DNA from: Rhizobium sp. 32-5/1
GTDB lineage: Bacteria; Pseudomonadota; Alphaproteobacteria; Rhizobiales; Rhizobiaceae
Reading direction: 5' to 3'
DNA length: 64,000 bases
Assembly: GCF_029537235.1 (NCBI RefSeq)
Contig: NZ_CP120639.1
Location: forward strand, 434,001-498,000
Shown here: piece by piece, positions 28,941 to 38,137 of the stretch
How the letters are laid out: each line of letters starts with the position of its first letter
Numbering within the stretch: position 1 is the stretch's first letter
The notes under the pieces: generated by a model
Database searches by the model: none
The model's input: the letters and a program-made list of their open reading frames with translations, nothing else
Told to the model about the DNA's origin: nothing
Position numbers and translations under genes: made by a program

Positions 28941-29243
28941 CTAAAGGCAGACCGAGGCGGCAATTACCGGCATTATGGTCCAAACCGCCGCGACAAGGGC
29001 GGTCGCGGCAAGTGCTGTGGCCGTCGTCTGCACAAAACGGGCCGGGGACGGTGCGTAGAGGACTGCCATCAGCGCGATAAGTTGAAGGACAATCGCAACA
29101 GCCCCGGCGGCAAGCAAAACCAGGCGGGCGTCGAGGTCCGCGGGCCAATGGCGCGAACACGACAGCCCCTGTAGCGCGTAGATTGCGCTAAAGCCGGTAA
29201 GCCAAACTGTAATCGGCAGCGACAGGCGCAGGATTTCGATCAT
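28941..29243 (-). CDS. small membrane protein of the oxidase cluster
   Basis: 100 residues with about three hydrophobic segments (LSLPITVWLTGFSAIYAL, LVLLAAGAVAIVLQLIALMA, TALAATALVAAVWTIMPVIA). The ATG overlaps the stop of the subunit I+III gene, so it is coupled to it. Function unknown; it may be a small accessory subunit of the oxidase. Confidence 0.72.
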   Translation of the reverse strand: MIEILRLSLPITVWLTGFSAIYALQGLSCSRHWPADLDARLVLLAAGAVAIVLQLIALMAVLYAPSPARFVQTTATALAATALVAAVWTIMPVIAASVCL

Positions 29244-31760
29244 GAAAACGCTCCTGGCAACCACGCCGCCGCCAGCGCTACAAGCCCGGTGGCGACGGTG
29301 AAATCCGCCCAGAGCCTCACGATCCCCGCCTCGCCAATGCGAGCGGGCGAGGCATACCCCGCTGCCACCCTCGCAGCCAGATAGCACAGCATGATCAAGG
29401 ACAGGAATGTGTGCAGCCCGACATGGCCCGCCAGCAACCACAGCGTGGCGTCATAGGCATGGCTGGCAGGGTCCGGCCGATCCAGCATCACGCTCGCCGC
29501 AGCGATGGCCAGTGCCAAGGCGCCGACAATTCCAAGGGCGATCGTGGGCCAAGCAGCGCCGCCTTTGGCAATCGCACGCACCGCAAGGCGCGGCCCCGCG
29601 GTCAGCGCCAACGCACCAGTCAGTGCTAGCATGACGGCCCATGGCTGCGGCTGAAGATAGGATTGTGGCGGCCAGTTCGGAGCAACGGTCCACAGGAACG
29701 CATAGCCGAACAGCAGTGATCCGAAATGCACGCCGTCCGCAAGCAACAGGAACACCGATCCCCACCACCCCGGCGGGTCGGGACTTTCGGATGCCAGCGG
29801 CAGCATCGCGCCATGTCCCGCGTCAACGTGCCCTTCGTCCACGCGCGCGCCCAGACCCCATGCCCAGACAAGCGCAAGCGCAACCACGCCCACAAGCGCA
29901 AGACCCGCAACGATATAGGCCTCAAACAGGGGGCCAGAAAGGATGTGCTGGTAACCACGGCCAGCAGGAAGGGCAGCACGGAATTGCCCGGCAGCACCAC
30001 AACTTGCGATGGCTCGCCGCGCGCGGTTGACACGATCAGCGTCTCGCGCCGGTTGCGGGATGCGTCGCCAAGATAGCCCTCGCCCCGCGCGATGTGCTGT
30101 GCGAGGGCCGGGTTGTCGTGCAGCGGGTAGCGGCCTTGTACGATGGGAATTGACGCAAAGCCGTAAGCAGGCGACGGGATTGCTGCCGCCCATTCCAGGG
30201 TTCCCGCCCGCCACGGGTTGCGCCGCCCCCGCACGCTGACAAACGCGTTCACCGCCACATCAAGGATGATCAGCGCAAAGCCGATGGCCATCACGAAGGA
30301 TGCGATGGAGGCGACGAGGTTCAATGCCGTCCATCCCTGATCCGCGTCATAGGTCCAGGTCCGCCTGCGTTGACCCAGCAACCCCGCCATGTGAACCGAA
30401 AGAAACGTGATGTGGAACGACGGCACCACCAACCAGAACGCCACCTCGCCCAGTTTGAAAAACCGCGTCCGCCCGGTGAGCAGCGGCATGAAGAAATAGA
30501 TCGCCGCGACCATCGGAAAGACATAGCCGCCGATCAGCACGTAATGCAGATGCGCCACCACGAAATGTGTGTCGTGGACCTGCCAGTTGAACGGCACCAC
30601 AGCCAGCATCACCCCTGTCAGCCCGCCTATCACGAAGGTTGCAAAGAACCCCGTGATCCACAGCATCGGCAATTCCATCCGGGCGCGGCCTTTCCACAAG
30701 GTGCCAATCCACGAAAAAATCATGACCGAAGTCGGCACCGCCACGAGGGTGGACGCCGCTGAGAAGAACGCGAGGCCCATATGCGGAATACCGGTCGTGA
30801 ACATGTGGTGGACCCAGAGGCCGAAGCTGAGCACGGCCAGCGACACGGCCGCCGCCACAACCCAGCCGTAGCCCAGCAAATTGGTGCGCGCCATCACCGG
30901 CAGGATGGTGGCGATCATACCCGCGGCGGGCAGGAAGATGATGTAGACTTCGGGGTGACCGAACAGCCAGAACAGGTGCTGCCACAGCAGGGGTCGCCGC
31001 CGTTTTCGACCTGAAAGAACGGCCAGTTCAGCGCGCGTTCCACCTCCAGCAGCAGCGAGCCAAGGATCATCGGCGGAAACGCCGTCAGGATCATCACCGA
31101 CACGACCAGAATATACCATGCAAAGATCGGCATTCGCGCCAGGCTCATCCCCGCCGCGCGGTAGCGCAGCACGGTCACGATCACCTCGATCGCCGTCGCG
31201 ATAGCCGAGACCTCGATCGATGTGATACCCAGCAACCAGACATCTGCCCCGATCCCCGGCGAAAACGCTGCCGAGGACAGCGGCGGATACATGAACCAGC
31301 CACCATCGGGCGCAAGGCCCATCAGCATGGCGATGATGACCGCACTGCCGCCGAAGATATAGACCCAAAGTCCGTAAGCTCCGAGACGCGGGAAGGCCAG
31401 ATCGCGCGTGCCCAGCATGCCCGGCAGCAGCAGCATCGACATGGCCTCGAAAAACGGGATCGCGAACAGGAACATCATCACGGTGCCGTGCATCGTGAAA
31501 ATCTGGTTGTAGACCTGCGGCTCCATGAAGGCCGAGTCTGGTGACGCAAGCTGTGCGCGGATCAACATGGCAAGGATGCCGCCAATGACAAAGAACGACG
31601 TGGCGACGATCAGGAACACGGTGCCGATGTCATTGTTGTTGCTGGTGGTGAACCAGCCACGAAAACGCTGATCGGACCCCCATATGCGCGCAAGGCCCCG
31701 GTGTAGCCTTAGCGCCGTGGCACGCGGTTGCGAGACGGGTGAAGGAGGGGCATCGGTCAT
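29240..31760 (-). CDS. heme-copper oxidase subunits I+III fusion, two frame breaks
   Basis: About 840 residues after correction. Subunit I carries all heme and copper ligands: FTMHGTVMMF (low-spin heme His), FGHPEVYI (CuB His-Tyr pair), WVHHMFTTG (CuB His pair), and HFVVAHLHYVLIG (high-spin and low-spin heme His). The last ~240 residues form a subunit III domain (WWGSVFLLLADGVHFGSLLF). The frame slips at the G4 run near 30988-30995 (one base short) and again near 29945-29960. The enzyme reduces oxygen to water while pumping protons. The ATG overlaps the subunit II stop. Confidence 0.88.
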
Positions 31761-32458
31761 TGTGTGCCTTCCGCCAGGAATGTGGCCCAGGACGCAGCAT
31801 CATGCGCCTCGACCGTAAATACATGCTCACGGTAACCGCGCCCGCTGAACTCGGAACTTTGACCGTCATATGTGCCCGGACGCGCGGCTTCGATACGCAG
31901 CACGTTCACATGGCCGGGTATCGCATCGAGCTTGCCCGCCAGACGTGGCACCCAGAACGAATGGATCACATCGGTGCTGGTGATCTCGACATTGACGGGG
32001 CGACCCGCGGGAATGTGCAGAACGCCTTCGGTCGCATTGACTCGGCTCTCGCCATAGCGAAATGTCCACGCCCATTGCCGCGCGTCGGCCTGAACGGTCA
32101 CCAAATCGTGCGCCGCGTGTGGCACCAACCGCTCACCGATGAAAAGACCATATAATGTCAGCGCGGCCAGCGTTACCACCGGAAAGCCAAGCCCAAGACC
32201 CCACATCCAGAAATTGGTTCCGCTCTCGTCCCTGTCTTGAACTGAAGGATTGGCGGGGCGATAAAGGGCGGCAAACAACAACGCCATAACGAAAAGAAAG
32301 ATTGCCAACCCGCAAGCCAGCATGACCCACCACAATTCTGAAATTGCATGCGCTGCCGGTCCCGCAGGATGCAGCATAGAAAGCCTTTCCTGGCAACCAG
32401 TTGCGATCGCAAGCGTTGTCACGAATGCAACACCGCGAAGGAGTCTCGGGTGCCACAA
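31757..32458 (-). CDS. heme-copper oxidase subunit II, quinol-oxidase type (no CuA)
   Basis: About 233 residues. A lipoprotein-like leader (LAIATGC) precedes two membrane helices and a cupredoxin domain (ADARQWAWTFRYG, TSTDVIHSFWVPRLAGKLDA). The CuA ligand loop is lost: where cytochrome c oxidases have Cys-x3-Cys, it reads GQSSEFSGRGYREHVF. This points to a quinol oxidase rather than a cytochrome c oxidase. The start is uncertain: TTG 32458 keeps the leader, and internal ATGs would remove it. It would overlap the divergent DUF2231 start by 9 bases. The upstream extension of the frame is antisense to DUF2231 and is rejected. Confidence 0.85.
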   Translation of the reverse strand: MWHPRLLRGVAFVTTLAIATGCQERLSMLHPAGPAAHAISELWWVMLACGLAIFLFVMALLFAALYRPANPSVQDRDESGTNFWMWGLGLGFPVVTLAALTLYGLFIGERLVPHAAHDLVTVQADARQWAWTFRYGESRVNATEGVLHIPAGRPVNVEITSTDVIHSFWVPRLAGKLDAIPGHVNVLRIEAARPGTYDGQSSEFSGRGYREHVFTVEAHDAASWATFLAEGTQ

Positions 32459-32971
32459 AGGATGACGCAATCGGCGGAAGATATTGCCCCGCTGGAAGAC
32501 CCGGTCGCCAACGATCCCTCTTTTCGGCAAACCGAAAGCCGCGTCGCGATCTGGGGCCATCCGTTGCATGCCATGACCGTGGCTTTCCCCGTGGCGCTGA
32601 CGTTTTGTGCCTTTGGGGCCGACTTGCTTTACTGGTGGTCGGGGCAGGAACGTTGGGCCTGGGCGGCGCTCTGGGCCACCGGGACCGCTTTTCTGTTCGG
32701 CCTGCTGGCAGGGGCCAGCGGCACGATGGAATTGCTGATGGTCCCTGGCATCCGAATCCGCGCTGCAGCCTGGACGCATTTCGTCATCGCGGTCATGCTG
32801 CTGTCCCTGCTGGGGCTGAACTGGGGGTGGCGCCTGACAGGCTACGAGTCCGCCATTCTGCCCTGGGGCATACTCATGTCCGGCTTTGCGGTCATTGTCG
32901 TGGCAGCTACGGGTTGGCATGGCGGCAAGCTCGTTTTCGATTATGGTTTGGGTGTATCAAAGGGCAACTGA
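32450..32971 (+). CDS. DUF2231-like membrane protein
   Basis: 173 residues from GTG 32450, chosen for AAGGAG at 32438-32443; ATG 32462 is the alternative. It has four hydrophobic segments, beginning IWGHPLHAMTVAFPVALTFC, the DUF2231 signature (GHPxHxxxVxFP), which carries histidines possibly binding heme. It lies on the opposite strand inside the oxidase cluster. Its 3' end overlaps that of the convergent membrane-protein gene by 31 bases. Confidence 0.85.
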   Translation: MPQRMTQSAEDIAPLEDPVANDPSFRQTESRVAIWGHPLHAMTVAFPVALTFCAFGADLLYWWSGQERWAWAALWATGTAFLFGLLAGASGTMELLMVPGIRIRAAAWTHFVIAVMLLSLLGLNWGWRLTGYESAILPWGILMSGFAVIVVAATGWHGGKLVFDYGLGVSKGN

Positions 32972-33450
32972 CGACCCAAAGGTTGCAAAAGCCACGACGG
33001 CATCGGCATGTCGCCCAAATTGGGCTTGGCCAGAACAAGAAACAGAACGCCGATCACCAGACCGAAAATAAGGACCGTTGGAACCAGAGGTTCTGGCGGT
33101 TCGTGCTCGCCTTCCGTTTCGGCCACGGCGATGATCGTATGCCCGACCCATGCGTGCATCGCGACAAGCCCTGTGACGAGGACGAGCTTCCCAAAAATCC
33201 ACACGGTAAAAACCTCACGAATGAAGATCAGGGTTGATCCGGTGAAAATTGCCAGAACCGCCACTGGCGTGATGACCCAGATATAGCCGAAATGCGTGGC
33301 GCGTCGGATCTGCGCGAATTCAGCCTGCAAGTCCGCGCGGTCGTGGCGGGCCAGCATGCGGGGCAAGGCGATCAGCCCGGCAACCCAGACAGCGACGAAA
33401 CTCAGGTGCAGCGCCTTGAGATGAGGGACCATGCCTTCAATCCAGATCAC
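32941..33450 (-). CDS. CopD/HemJ-like four-helix membrane protein
   Basis: About 169 residues from GTG 33450 (VIWIEGMVPHLKALHLSFVA). It has four membrane helices with histidines near their ends (HLKALHLSFV, FGYIWVITPVAVLAIFTGS, LVLVTGLVAMHAWVGHTIIA), in the manner of CopD or HemJ proteins. As written it is joined in frame to CtaG (a 400-residue frame), but restoring two bases in the G run near 33492-33496 ends CtaG at 33447 and makes this a separate gene whose start overlaps the CtaG stop. It is probably an assembly or heme-handling factor for the oxidase. Confidence 0.72.
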   Translation of the reverse strand: MIWIEGMVPHLKALHLSFVAVWVAGLIALPRMLARHDRADLQAEFAQIRRATHFGYIWVITPVAVLAIFTGSTLIFIREVFTVWIFGKLVLVTGLVAMHAWVGHTIIAVAETEGEHEPPEPLVPTVLIFGLVIGVLFLVLAKPNLGDMPMPSWLLQPLGRQLPFDTPKP

Positions 33451-34178
33451 TGGAGTTCTCCCATCTCGCGCCACGCCCGTCGTGCCAGCATTCCCCCACA
33501 CGACAAACGGCAGGCCCGCTGGCATCCACATCATCAGCCCGCCAAGCTGCTGGTCAGACAGCGGCGACATCCCCCAAAGCATCGGTGATGCCGCGTGGGT
33601 TGCATAGACTGCATTCGGCGCAAGGGTCAGGATCGCGCCCAACAGCCCCATCGCAAGATATGCCAGAAACACCCACCCCGCGCCCGATCCTGCGGGTTGC
33701 GAAAACACTGCACGCCAGAAGAGGTATGCAGACCCGAATAGAGTGGCCTGCATGGCCCAGTAAACAGCCATATGCCCCAGCGCCGCGTCATAGGCCACAG
33801 GCGCATGCCACAGCCACAGCGCGACCGTGGCCTGAAGAAGCGGCAGAGCCACGCCCGTCGTCGCCCGTGCGGGGCGCGAGAGTGCAAAAAGTGGGGCTGC
33901 CACCGCGACCAGAAGAACATGATGCACCACCCGCGCTGAAAACAGCGCCGATGACAGAGCGCAAAGCGGTGACAGGAACGCAAATGCCAACACGATTATG
34001 CCAGCAGCGCCGGGGCGGGTCCGCCCTGCCCAAAGTGCCAGCGCGACCAGGATTGCAAGGGCCCAAGGATCGAAATTCCAGCGTGACAAAAGATCCGCCG
34101 GAGTCGGCGCGGGGCCACAATAGCTGCCCTGCCAACTGTTCACGTCGAGGCCGAAAAAGCAGGTGTTGCGACACTCAT
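33447..34178 (-). CDS. ctaG: CtaG-type oxidase assembly factor (caa3_CtaG), two frame breaks
   Basis: About 244 residues with seven hydrophobic stretches. Family features are RWNFDPWALAILVALAL, a conserved-looking SSALFSARVVHHVLLVAVAAP and the end GGLMMWMPAGLPFVVW. The natural start is ATG 34178 (MSVATPAFFGLDVNSWQGSY) with AGGAG upstream, reached by adding one T in the run at 34154-34158. The natural end MLARRAWREMGELQ needs two bases in the G run near 33492. The protein is needed for copper insertion or assembly of heme-copper oxidases. Confidence 0.82.
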
Positions 34179-34269
34179 TTCTTCACTCCTGTGCGGGAAG
34201 GCTGTCCGCAGCCATCTCATTGTCTACCTGCGGCTTTAGGATCGAATTTACCTCCAACGCCCCACACTA

Positions 34270-34620
34270 CTACAAATGTCGGTGCGGGGATCGACCGCCG
34301 CACCGCCCCAATTGTTGCCTCTGCGGTCGCGCACCACAGGAACCTACCTTGAACAGACGGCGGGGTATAGAGCCAAAGGGAAGTGCGTCGCCCAGCGTCC
34401 AAAGCTCGGGCAGCGTCGTGTGATTGATGGTCGCCACAAGCACATCGGCGAAGGGCTGCGCTTGCGACAGTAGCTTGCCCTCCGCCTCGCTAGCCGGCAC
34501 GGCGGGCTCCTCAACGAGGAACAGTGGTTGCCCGGTGCGGCGATCCAGGACGAAGATGACCCTTGCTTCGTCGTCTGCACCAGCGCGGGACACTCACGCC
34601 GTTGCGCATGATGGGGCCGT
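34270..34620 (-). pseudogene. fragment of a PQQ-dependent dehydrogenase
   Basis: Two frames together read QTTKQG then VIFVLDRRTGQPLFLVEEPA, VPASEAEGKLLSQAQPF, which is the hallmark of membrane-bound PQQ-dependent (glucose or quinate type) dehydrogenases. A slip of one G near 34556-34562 joins them. Only about 60 recognisable residues remain of a protein normally over 600 long, and the rest of the frame is unrelated. It is a decayed remnant between the oxidase cluster and the IS66 fragment. Confidence 0.7.
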
Positions 34621-34816
34621 CATTGCTCGCCGAGAAAAGGCCTTCGACCAGCGTATGTCCATGACATGGTCAAGCGCATTCCGGACCGGGCTCCGCTATT
34701 GTAGCAGACAGACCGCTTTAAGAAAATTTCGCCTCCGTGCGAACGACCGAAATGGAGGCGCGAAGTTGCCCCTTTCCGTCCAGCCAGCGATGACCGCAAT
34801 GGGCCGACAGCAGACT
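34594..34816. other. rearranged spacer
   Basis: No gene is seen. CGCCTCC (34732-34738) and GGAGGCG (34754-34760) form a small inverted repeat around GTGCGAACGACCGAAAT. This may be an IS end or a terminator remnant. Confidence 0.35.
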
Positions 34817-35002
34817 TCAGCCGTTTGTCCGTCCCGAATAATTCCACGGCAAAAGCTCATCGATGGAACTCTGCCTGTGACCGTTGACGATGGCGGCGAG
34901 CGTCGCAGTCAAATAGGCCAGCGGATCGACGGCATTGAATTTGCAGGTTTCGATCAGAGGCGATTGTCGCCCAGTTCTCTGCTCCCGCGTCATGGCCTGC
35001 AA
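34817..35002 (-). pseudogene. IS66-family transposase (TnpC), C-terminal remnant
   Basis: The frame reads SPLIETCKFNAVDPLAYLTA, TLAAIVNGHRQSSIDELLPW NY, matching the conserved C-terminus of IS66 transposases (SLIETCKLNxVDPxxxL...IDELLPWN). The catalytic DDE part is absent, so the element is dead. It abuts the 3' end of the relaxase region, suggesting an insertion or deletion there. Confidence 0.82.
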
Positions 35003-35011
35003 AGAGCGCGT

Positions 35012-35293
35012 TCAGCCTGCGTCTCTCGGATCTTCTTGAATTCGGGCATCGCGATCGTCGGGCCGGGCCTGCGTTAGCTCTCCATGCGGTGTGCCGCGAT
35101 TTGCATCGGCGGCATCATGGGACTGGGTTTGTGAGGTGGACTTTTCATTCTCACGCTTTTGACGATCGGGCTCGAGAGATTGCAGTGCAGCTTTCAGTTC
35201 GTCATCAATTTCCGAAACCTCGCGAATGATGCCGTTGCCGGTCGCGCCTATTTCCGCCGCTTTGGTGATGTGTGCGGCCAGCTCTTTCTTCAA
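35012..35293 (-). CDS. relaxase C-terminal extension or separate small helical protein
   Basis: A 93-codon frame (LKKELAAHITKAAEIGATGN...) in the same frame as the relaxase and separated from it by one TAA at 35339-35341. The bridging codons also read as protein (AIERTAAGRHDDLPN). It is helical and charged, with a Gln/Ser-rich end. Either the relaxase normally continues into it and a nonsense change has split it, or it is an independent gene with a TTG start. The end is close to the IS66 remnant and may be truncated. Confidence 0.5.
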   Translation of the reverse strand: MKKELAAHITKAAEIGATGNGIIREVSEIDDELKAALQSLEPDRQKRENEKSTSQTQSHDAADANRGTPHGELTQARPDDRDARIQEDPRDAG

Positions 35294-35338
35294 GTTCGGT
35301 AGGTCGTCATGCCTTCCAGCTGCAGTTCGCTCGATCGC

Positions 35339-37257
35339 TTATCGTGTTCTCTCGATATCGACAAGCACCTTATTCGCTGCATCGGCCGCGGCAAATCCAT
35401 GTCTCTCGACCGCGTCGCTCCACCGTCGTTTGTCATCCTGTCGGCCATCGGCCCCTCGTTCTTGAGACGATTGATCGGAAATTCTGGACGGGCCACGGCC
35501 CTCAAGAAGTTCAACGATCTCACGGCGAACATTGACATGTTCGCGCGCCGCCTGCGCAATCTCCTCGAAATCCTTGCGCTCCTCAAGCGCCATGGCTTTC
35601 TCTGCCTGGAAGAGCGCGGTCTCGACCCGCTTTTCATATGCTTCGAACTCCGGTCGCGTCACGTGGCGCATATCGTCACCTTCAGAAACAAGCTCTGCCA
35701 ACTTTACCAAATGTGTTCGAAACTGCGAGCCAGAATTTCCACTTTCTTGATGAACAGTCTTGCTGGTTCCTGCCGTGGTTCTGACTTCCTCCAGCCGAAC
35801 GATCTGCGAGCGAACGAAGTTCTGTTGCGCGCCAAGCTCCCGAGACTGCAGGATTTCCCGCCACTCTCCCTGTGCCTTCTGCATATAGGCCTGGCTGCGG
35901 GCCGTTCCCGACCGGTCGGATCTATCGTCTCGTTTGGCATGGTAACGCCGCGCAGCCGCAGCACTGGTCCCCTCATGCTCAGTACATCCAATTGTGTTCA
36001 TTGGACGCACCTGGTTCTTCGAATAGGCAGGCGCACTTGCCCGATCTCGCCGATCGGTCATCTCCATGTTGATGCCATGGGAGCGCGCCTTCTTGGCCAT
36101 CGCTAGTCGCCACTGCCGAAAAGCGGCAATGGTTGTTTCGACCCGCTCGCCGGCATCCGATCGCATCGCGACGATGGCGTGGACATGAACGTGGGGACGC
36201 TTGCCCCCGTCCGCCTCCGCCTTCGGATCGCTGCCTGCATCGTGCAGTGAGAAGACGTAGCGATGGCCTGCGAACTGCTGGCCTAGAAAATCGCGCGCGG
36301 CACTTTGAAACGCTTCCGTGTCCGTACCGGCGCGGGCCGAGAGGATCAGGTGCATGACATCACGGGGTTTTCGACTGTAGAGTTGGTCCCGCCATTCGAG
36401 CTGAACGAGATCGCCAGCTTGCTTCGCATCGGCGATCACGCGTCCCCGTTCGTCCTGCACCTCGCCCTTGTGTGATGCCACCAGCGAGCGCACCTGGCTC
36501 GTGCCATAGTCAGTGCCGTTGCCGTAGCCAGTAAACCGAAAGGTCGCGTCCGCCCCGGCTCCCTCCAGACGCGTCTGCACGATCGCCGCGGCCTTGTCGT
36601 CCGCCGTCAGTCGCTCACCGCCGGTACTCCTAAGCACCGTCACGCCGTCAACGTCAAACCCGCTTCCATCCGCGCGTGCTGTGACCGCAAACGCGAAGGC
36701 GCGGTCCCCCAAGCCGTGTTTCACAATCTCACGAGCTCGGTCAAAGAGGTAATCGTCAGCGCGGCCGTCATCGGCGACCGAGATGTTGAAGGAGCCAATA
36801 TCCCGGCTCTCGGACCGGTTCTTCATCAGGTGATTCCATTCATCAGCGACGGCGGAGAGCTGGTCACGGCCACGAAGCCGATCGCCACGTTCGTTCTCGA
36901 CGGCAACGACGCCATTACGGGAGACATAATTGATCATCGCACCCAGTCTCGACCCGCCGCCAAACGATGCCATTTTGACAACGGCCGGCTGACTGCCAGA
37001 GGCAAGGCCGGCAAAGCGTGCCCGCATGGGCCGATCGGCGCGCCGCTTCACGCTGTCCGCACGCCCGTCCCCTCCGCTGCGAAATCGAAAGCCAAATGCC
37101 TTTGACGTTCCGGTTGACCCCGCCGGCGCGACACCCCTCCCCGGCGGCGGCGCTCTTCCTCCTCAAGCAAACTGCGGCGCCCGAGTGTCAGGTCGTGGAG
37201 AAAGGCCGCCTTGCGTTGCTCCCATTCAGCCGTGAATGCACCGAGGAAAATCTCCAT
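35339..37257 (-). CDS. conjugative relaxase (VirD2/MOBP-like), frame-disrupted near the N-terminus
   Basis: About 640 residues. It nicks oriT and pilots the strand through the T4SS. Motif I lies around MINYVSRNG (candidate catalytic Tyr), and motif III is KRPHVHVHAIVAM (HxHxH metal triad). An accessory N-terminus (MEIFLGAFTAEWEQRKAAFL..GRRSLLEEEERRRR) joins the main frame through one missing T at 37090-37092 (FDFRSGGDG). A 31-codon frame (VIEDVQRAVAIVLFELQAFA) at 37257-37352 links it to mobC and may belong to it by another slip. Such relaxases occur on rhizobial plasmids that pair them with a VirB/VirD4 system. The order relaxase-mobC-oriT is seen here. Confidence 0.87.
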
Positions 37258-37348
37258 CACACGCTGCCGACGCGTCTACGAGCGCCCCGCGCGGCAAAAG
37301 CCTGCAGTTCAAACAGCACGATCGCGACGGCGCGTTGAACATCTTCGA

Positions 37349-37653
37349 TCACCTTTTTTCCTCCTGCGACCGACCCGTTTCACCCCTGTTGCGTGCTCGC
37401 GCCAGTTGGTTGAGATTGACGCCGACGGCTTTGACGTCGGCCAGAAGCAGGGAAAGGACTGCCCTGTCCGCGTCAGTGAAGAAGGGATGAAGCCCTGCAC
37501 CCTCCAGGGTGAGAGAGCGCAAAAACCCGAGACCGTCATCCCGGCAGCGTCAGCAGCCTGCTCGATCCGCTCGATTTCGGTCGCGCTGAAACGCGCATGG
37601 ACAACCTTGTTTCTGCGCTCCTGCCTAATATCATCGCTCGCAAACGAACCCAT
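37349..37653 (-). CDS. mobC: MobC-like relaxosome accessory protein, frame-disrupted
   Basis: About 101 residues: MGSFASDDIRQERRNKVVHA, RFSATEIERIEQAADAAGMT form a ribbon-helix-helix-type DNA-binding start. In the second frame the tail reads FLRSLTLEGAGLHPFFTDAD, then AVGVNLNQLARARNRGETG, the typical MobC C-terminus (NLNQLAR). One T is missing in the run near 37525-37529. ATG 37653 has AAGGAAGG upstream. MobC binds oriT and helps the relaxase melt the nick region. The oriT lies about 60 bases upstream of this gene. Confidence 0.82.
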
Positions 37654-37710
37654 CAGACCTTCCTTGAAGCCAGCCGCAGGCCTCATCGACGGCCCGTCCG
37701 TCGATCGTTA

Positions 37711-37743
37711 GCAAATTTGTATCACAAATTTGCGTATCCTGCC
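37711..37743. other. origin of transfer (oriT) with T-DNA border-like nick site
   Basis: A perfect 9-base inverted repeat GCAAATTTG/CAAATTTGC (37711-37719 and 37725-37733, 5-base loop) is followed at once by G and TATCCTGCC (37735-37743). This matches the nick consensus of MOBP relaxases and VirD2 (TATCCTG, cut, C), and the Ti-plasmid border core read on its complementary strand. It lies in the mobC-parA intergenic space. The nick would fall between 37741 and 37742. Confidence 0.8.
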
Positions 37744-37987
37744 AAAACTAAGATTACCTCATCGGTAACATATTTTCAAGCATCCGACCACGACAAAACG
37801 CGGCGCCTCGACCCGAAGCGCTTCCCCTTCTGTCGCGGATCGACGACGGCGAACCTCGCGGTGCCAATGACTGCGACAACGACCTGCACCACAAATGTAT
37901 GATTTAATCGCGTTGTATCAATGCGTTGTGTGACTATACATCCGCTCGCTACATTGCAGCAATTCAAGCCTACGACAGATGTATGGA

Positions 37988-38007
37988 GTGTGGAATATAT
38001 TCCACAC
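37988..38007. promoter_or_regulatory. 20-bp perfect palindrome upstream of the ParA-like gene
   Basis: GTGTGGAATATATTCCACAC is a perfect 20-base palindrome, 131 bases before the ParA-like start. A second, weaker inverted repeat (AATGAA...TTCATT) lies at about 38051-38071. Likely operators for autoregulation by the RHH protein, or a partition-type site (inference). Confidence 0.6.
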
Positions 38008-38137
38008 TGTAGCATGCGGATGTTGCGCCGAGGTGTATATCAGTTTTGGAATGAACATATTGTATTCATTTTTGCTTGCGCCCAAGCGCGTCTTCGAAGC
38101 ACAATACCCATTCAGAAGATTGGATACGGGACGACAG

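Noticed and set aside
32459-32920. Long N-terminal extension of oxidase subunit II
   Set aside because: It is antisense to the DUF2231 gene and reads as His/Arg/Gln-rich low-complexity sequence, so the natural leader near 32458 is preferred.
35309-36106. 265-codon plus-strand frame within the relaxase region
   Set aside because: Antisense shadow of the relaxase; no features.
37711-37743. Inverted repeat read as a terminator
   Set aside because: AT-rich arms, no T tract in the right place, and an adjacent nick consensus make oriT the better reading.
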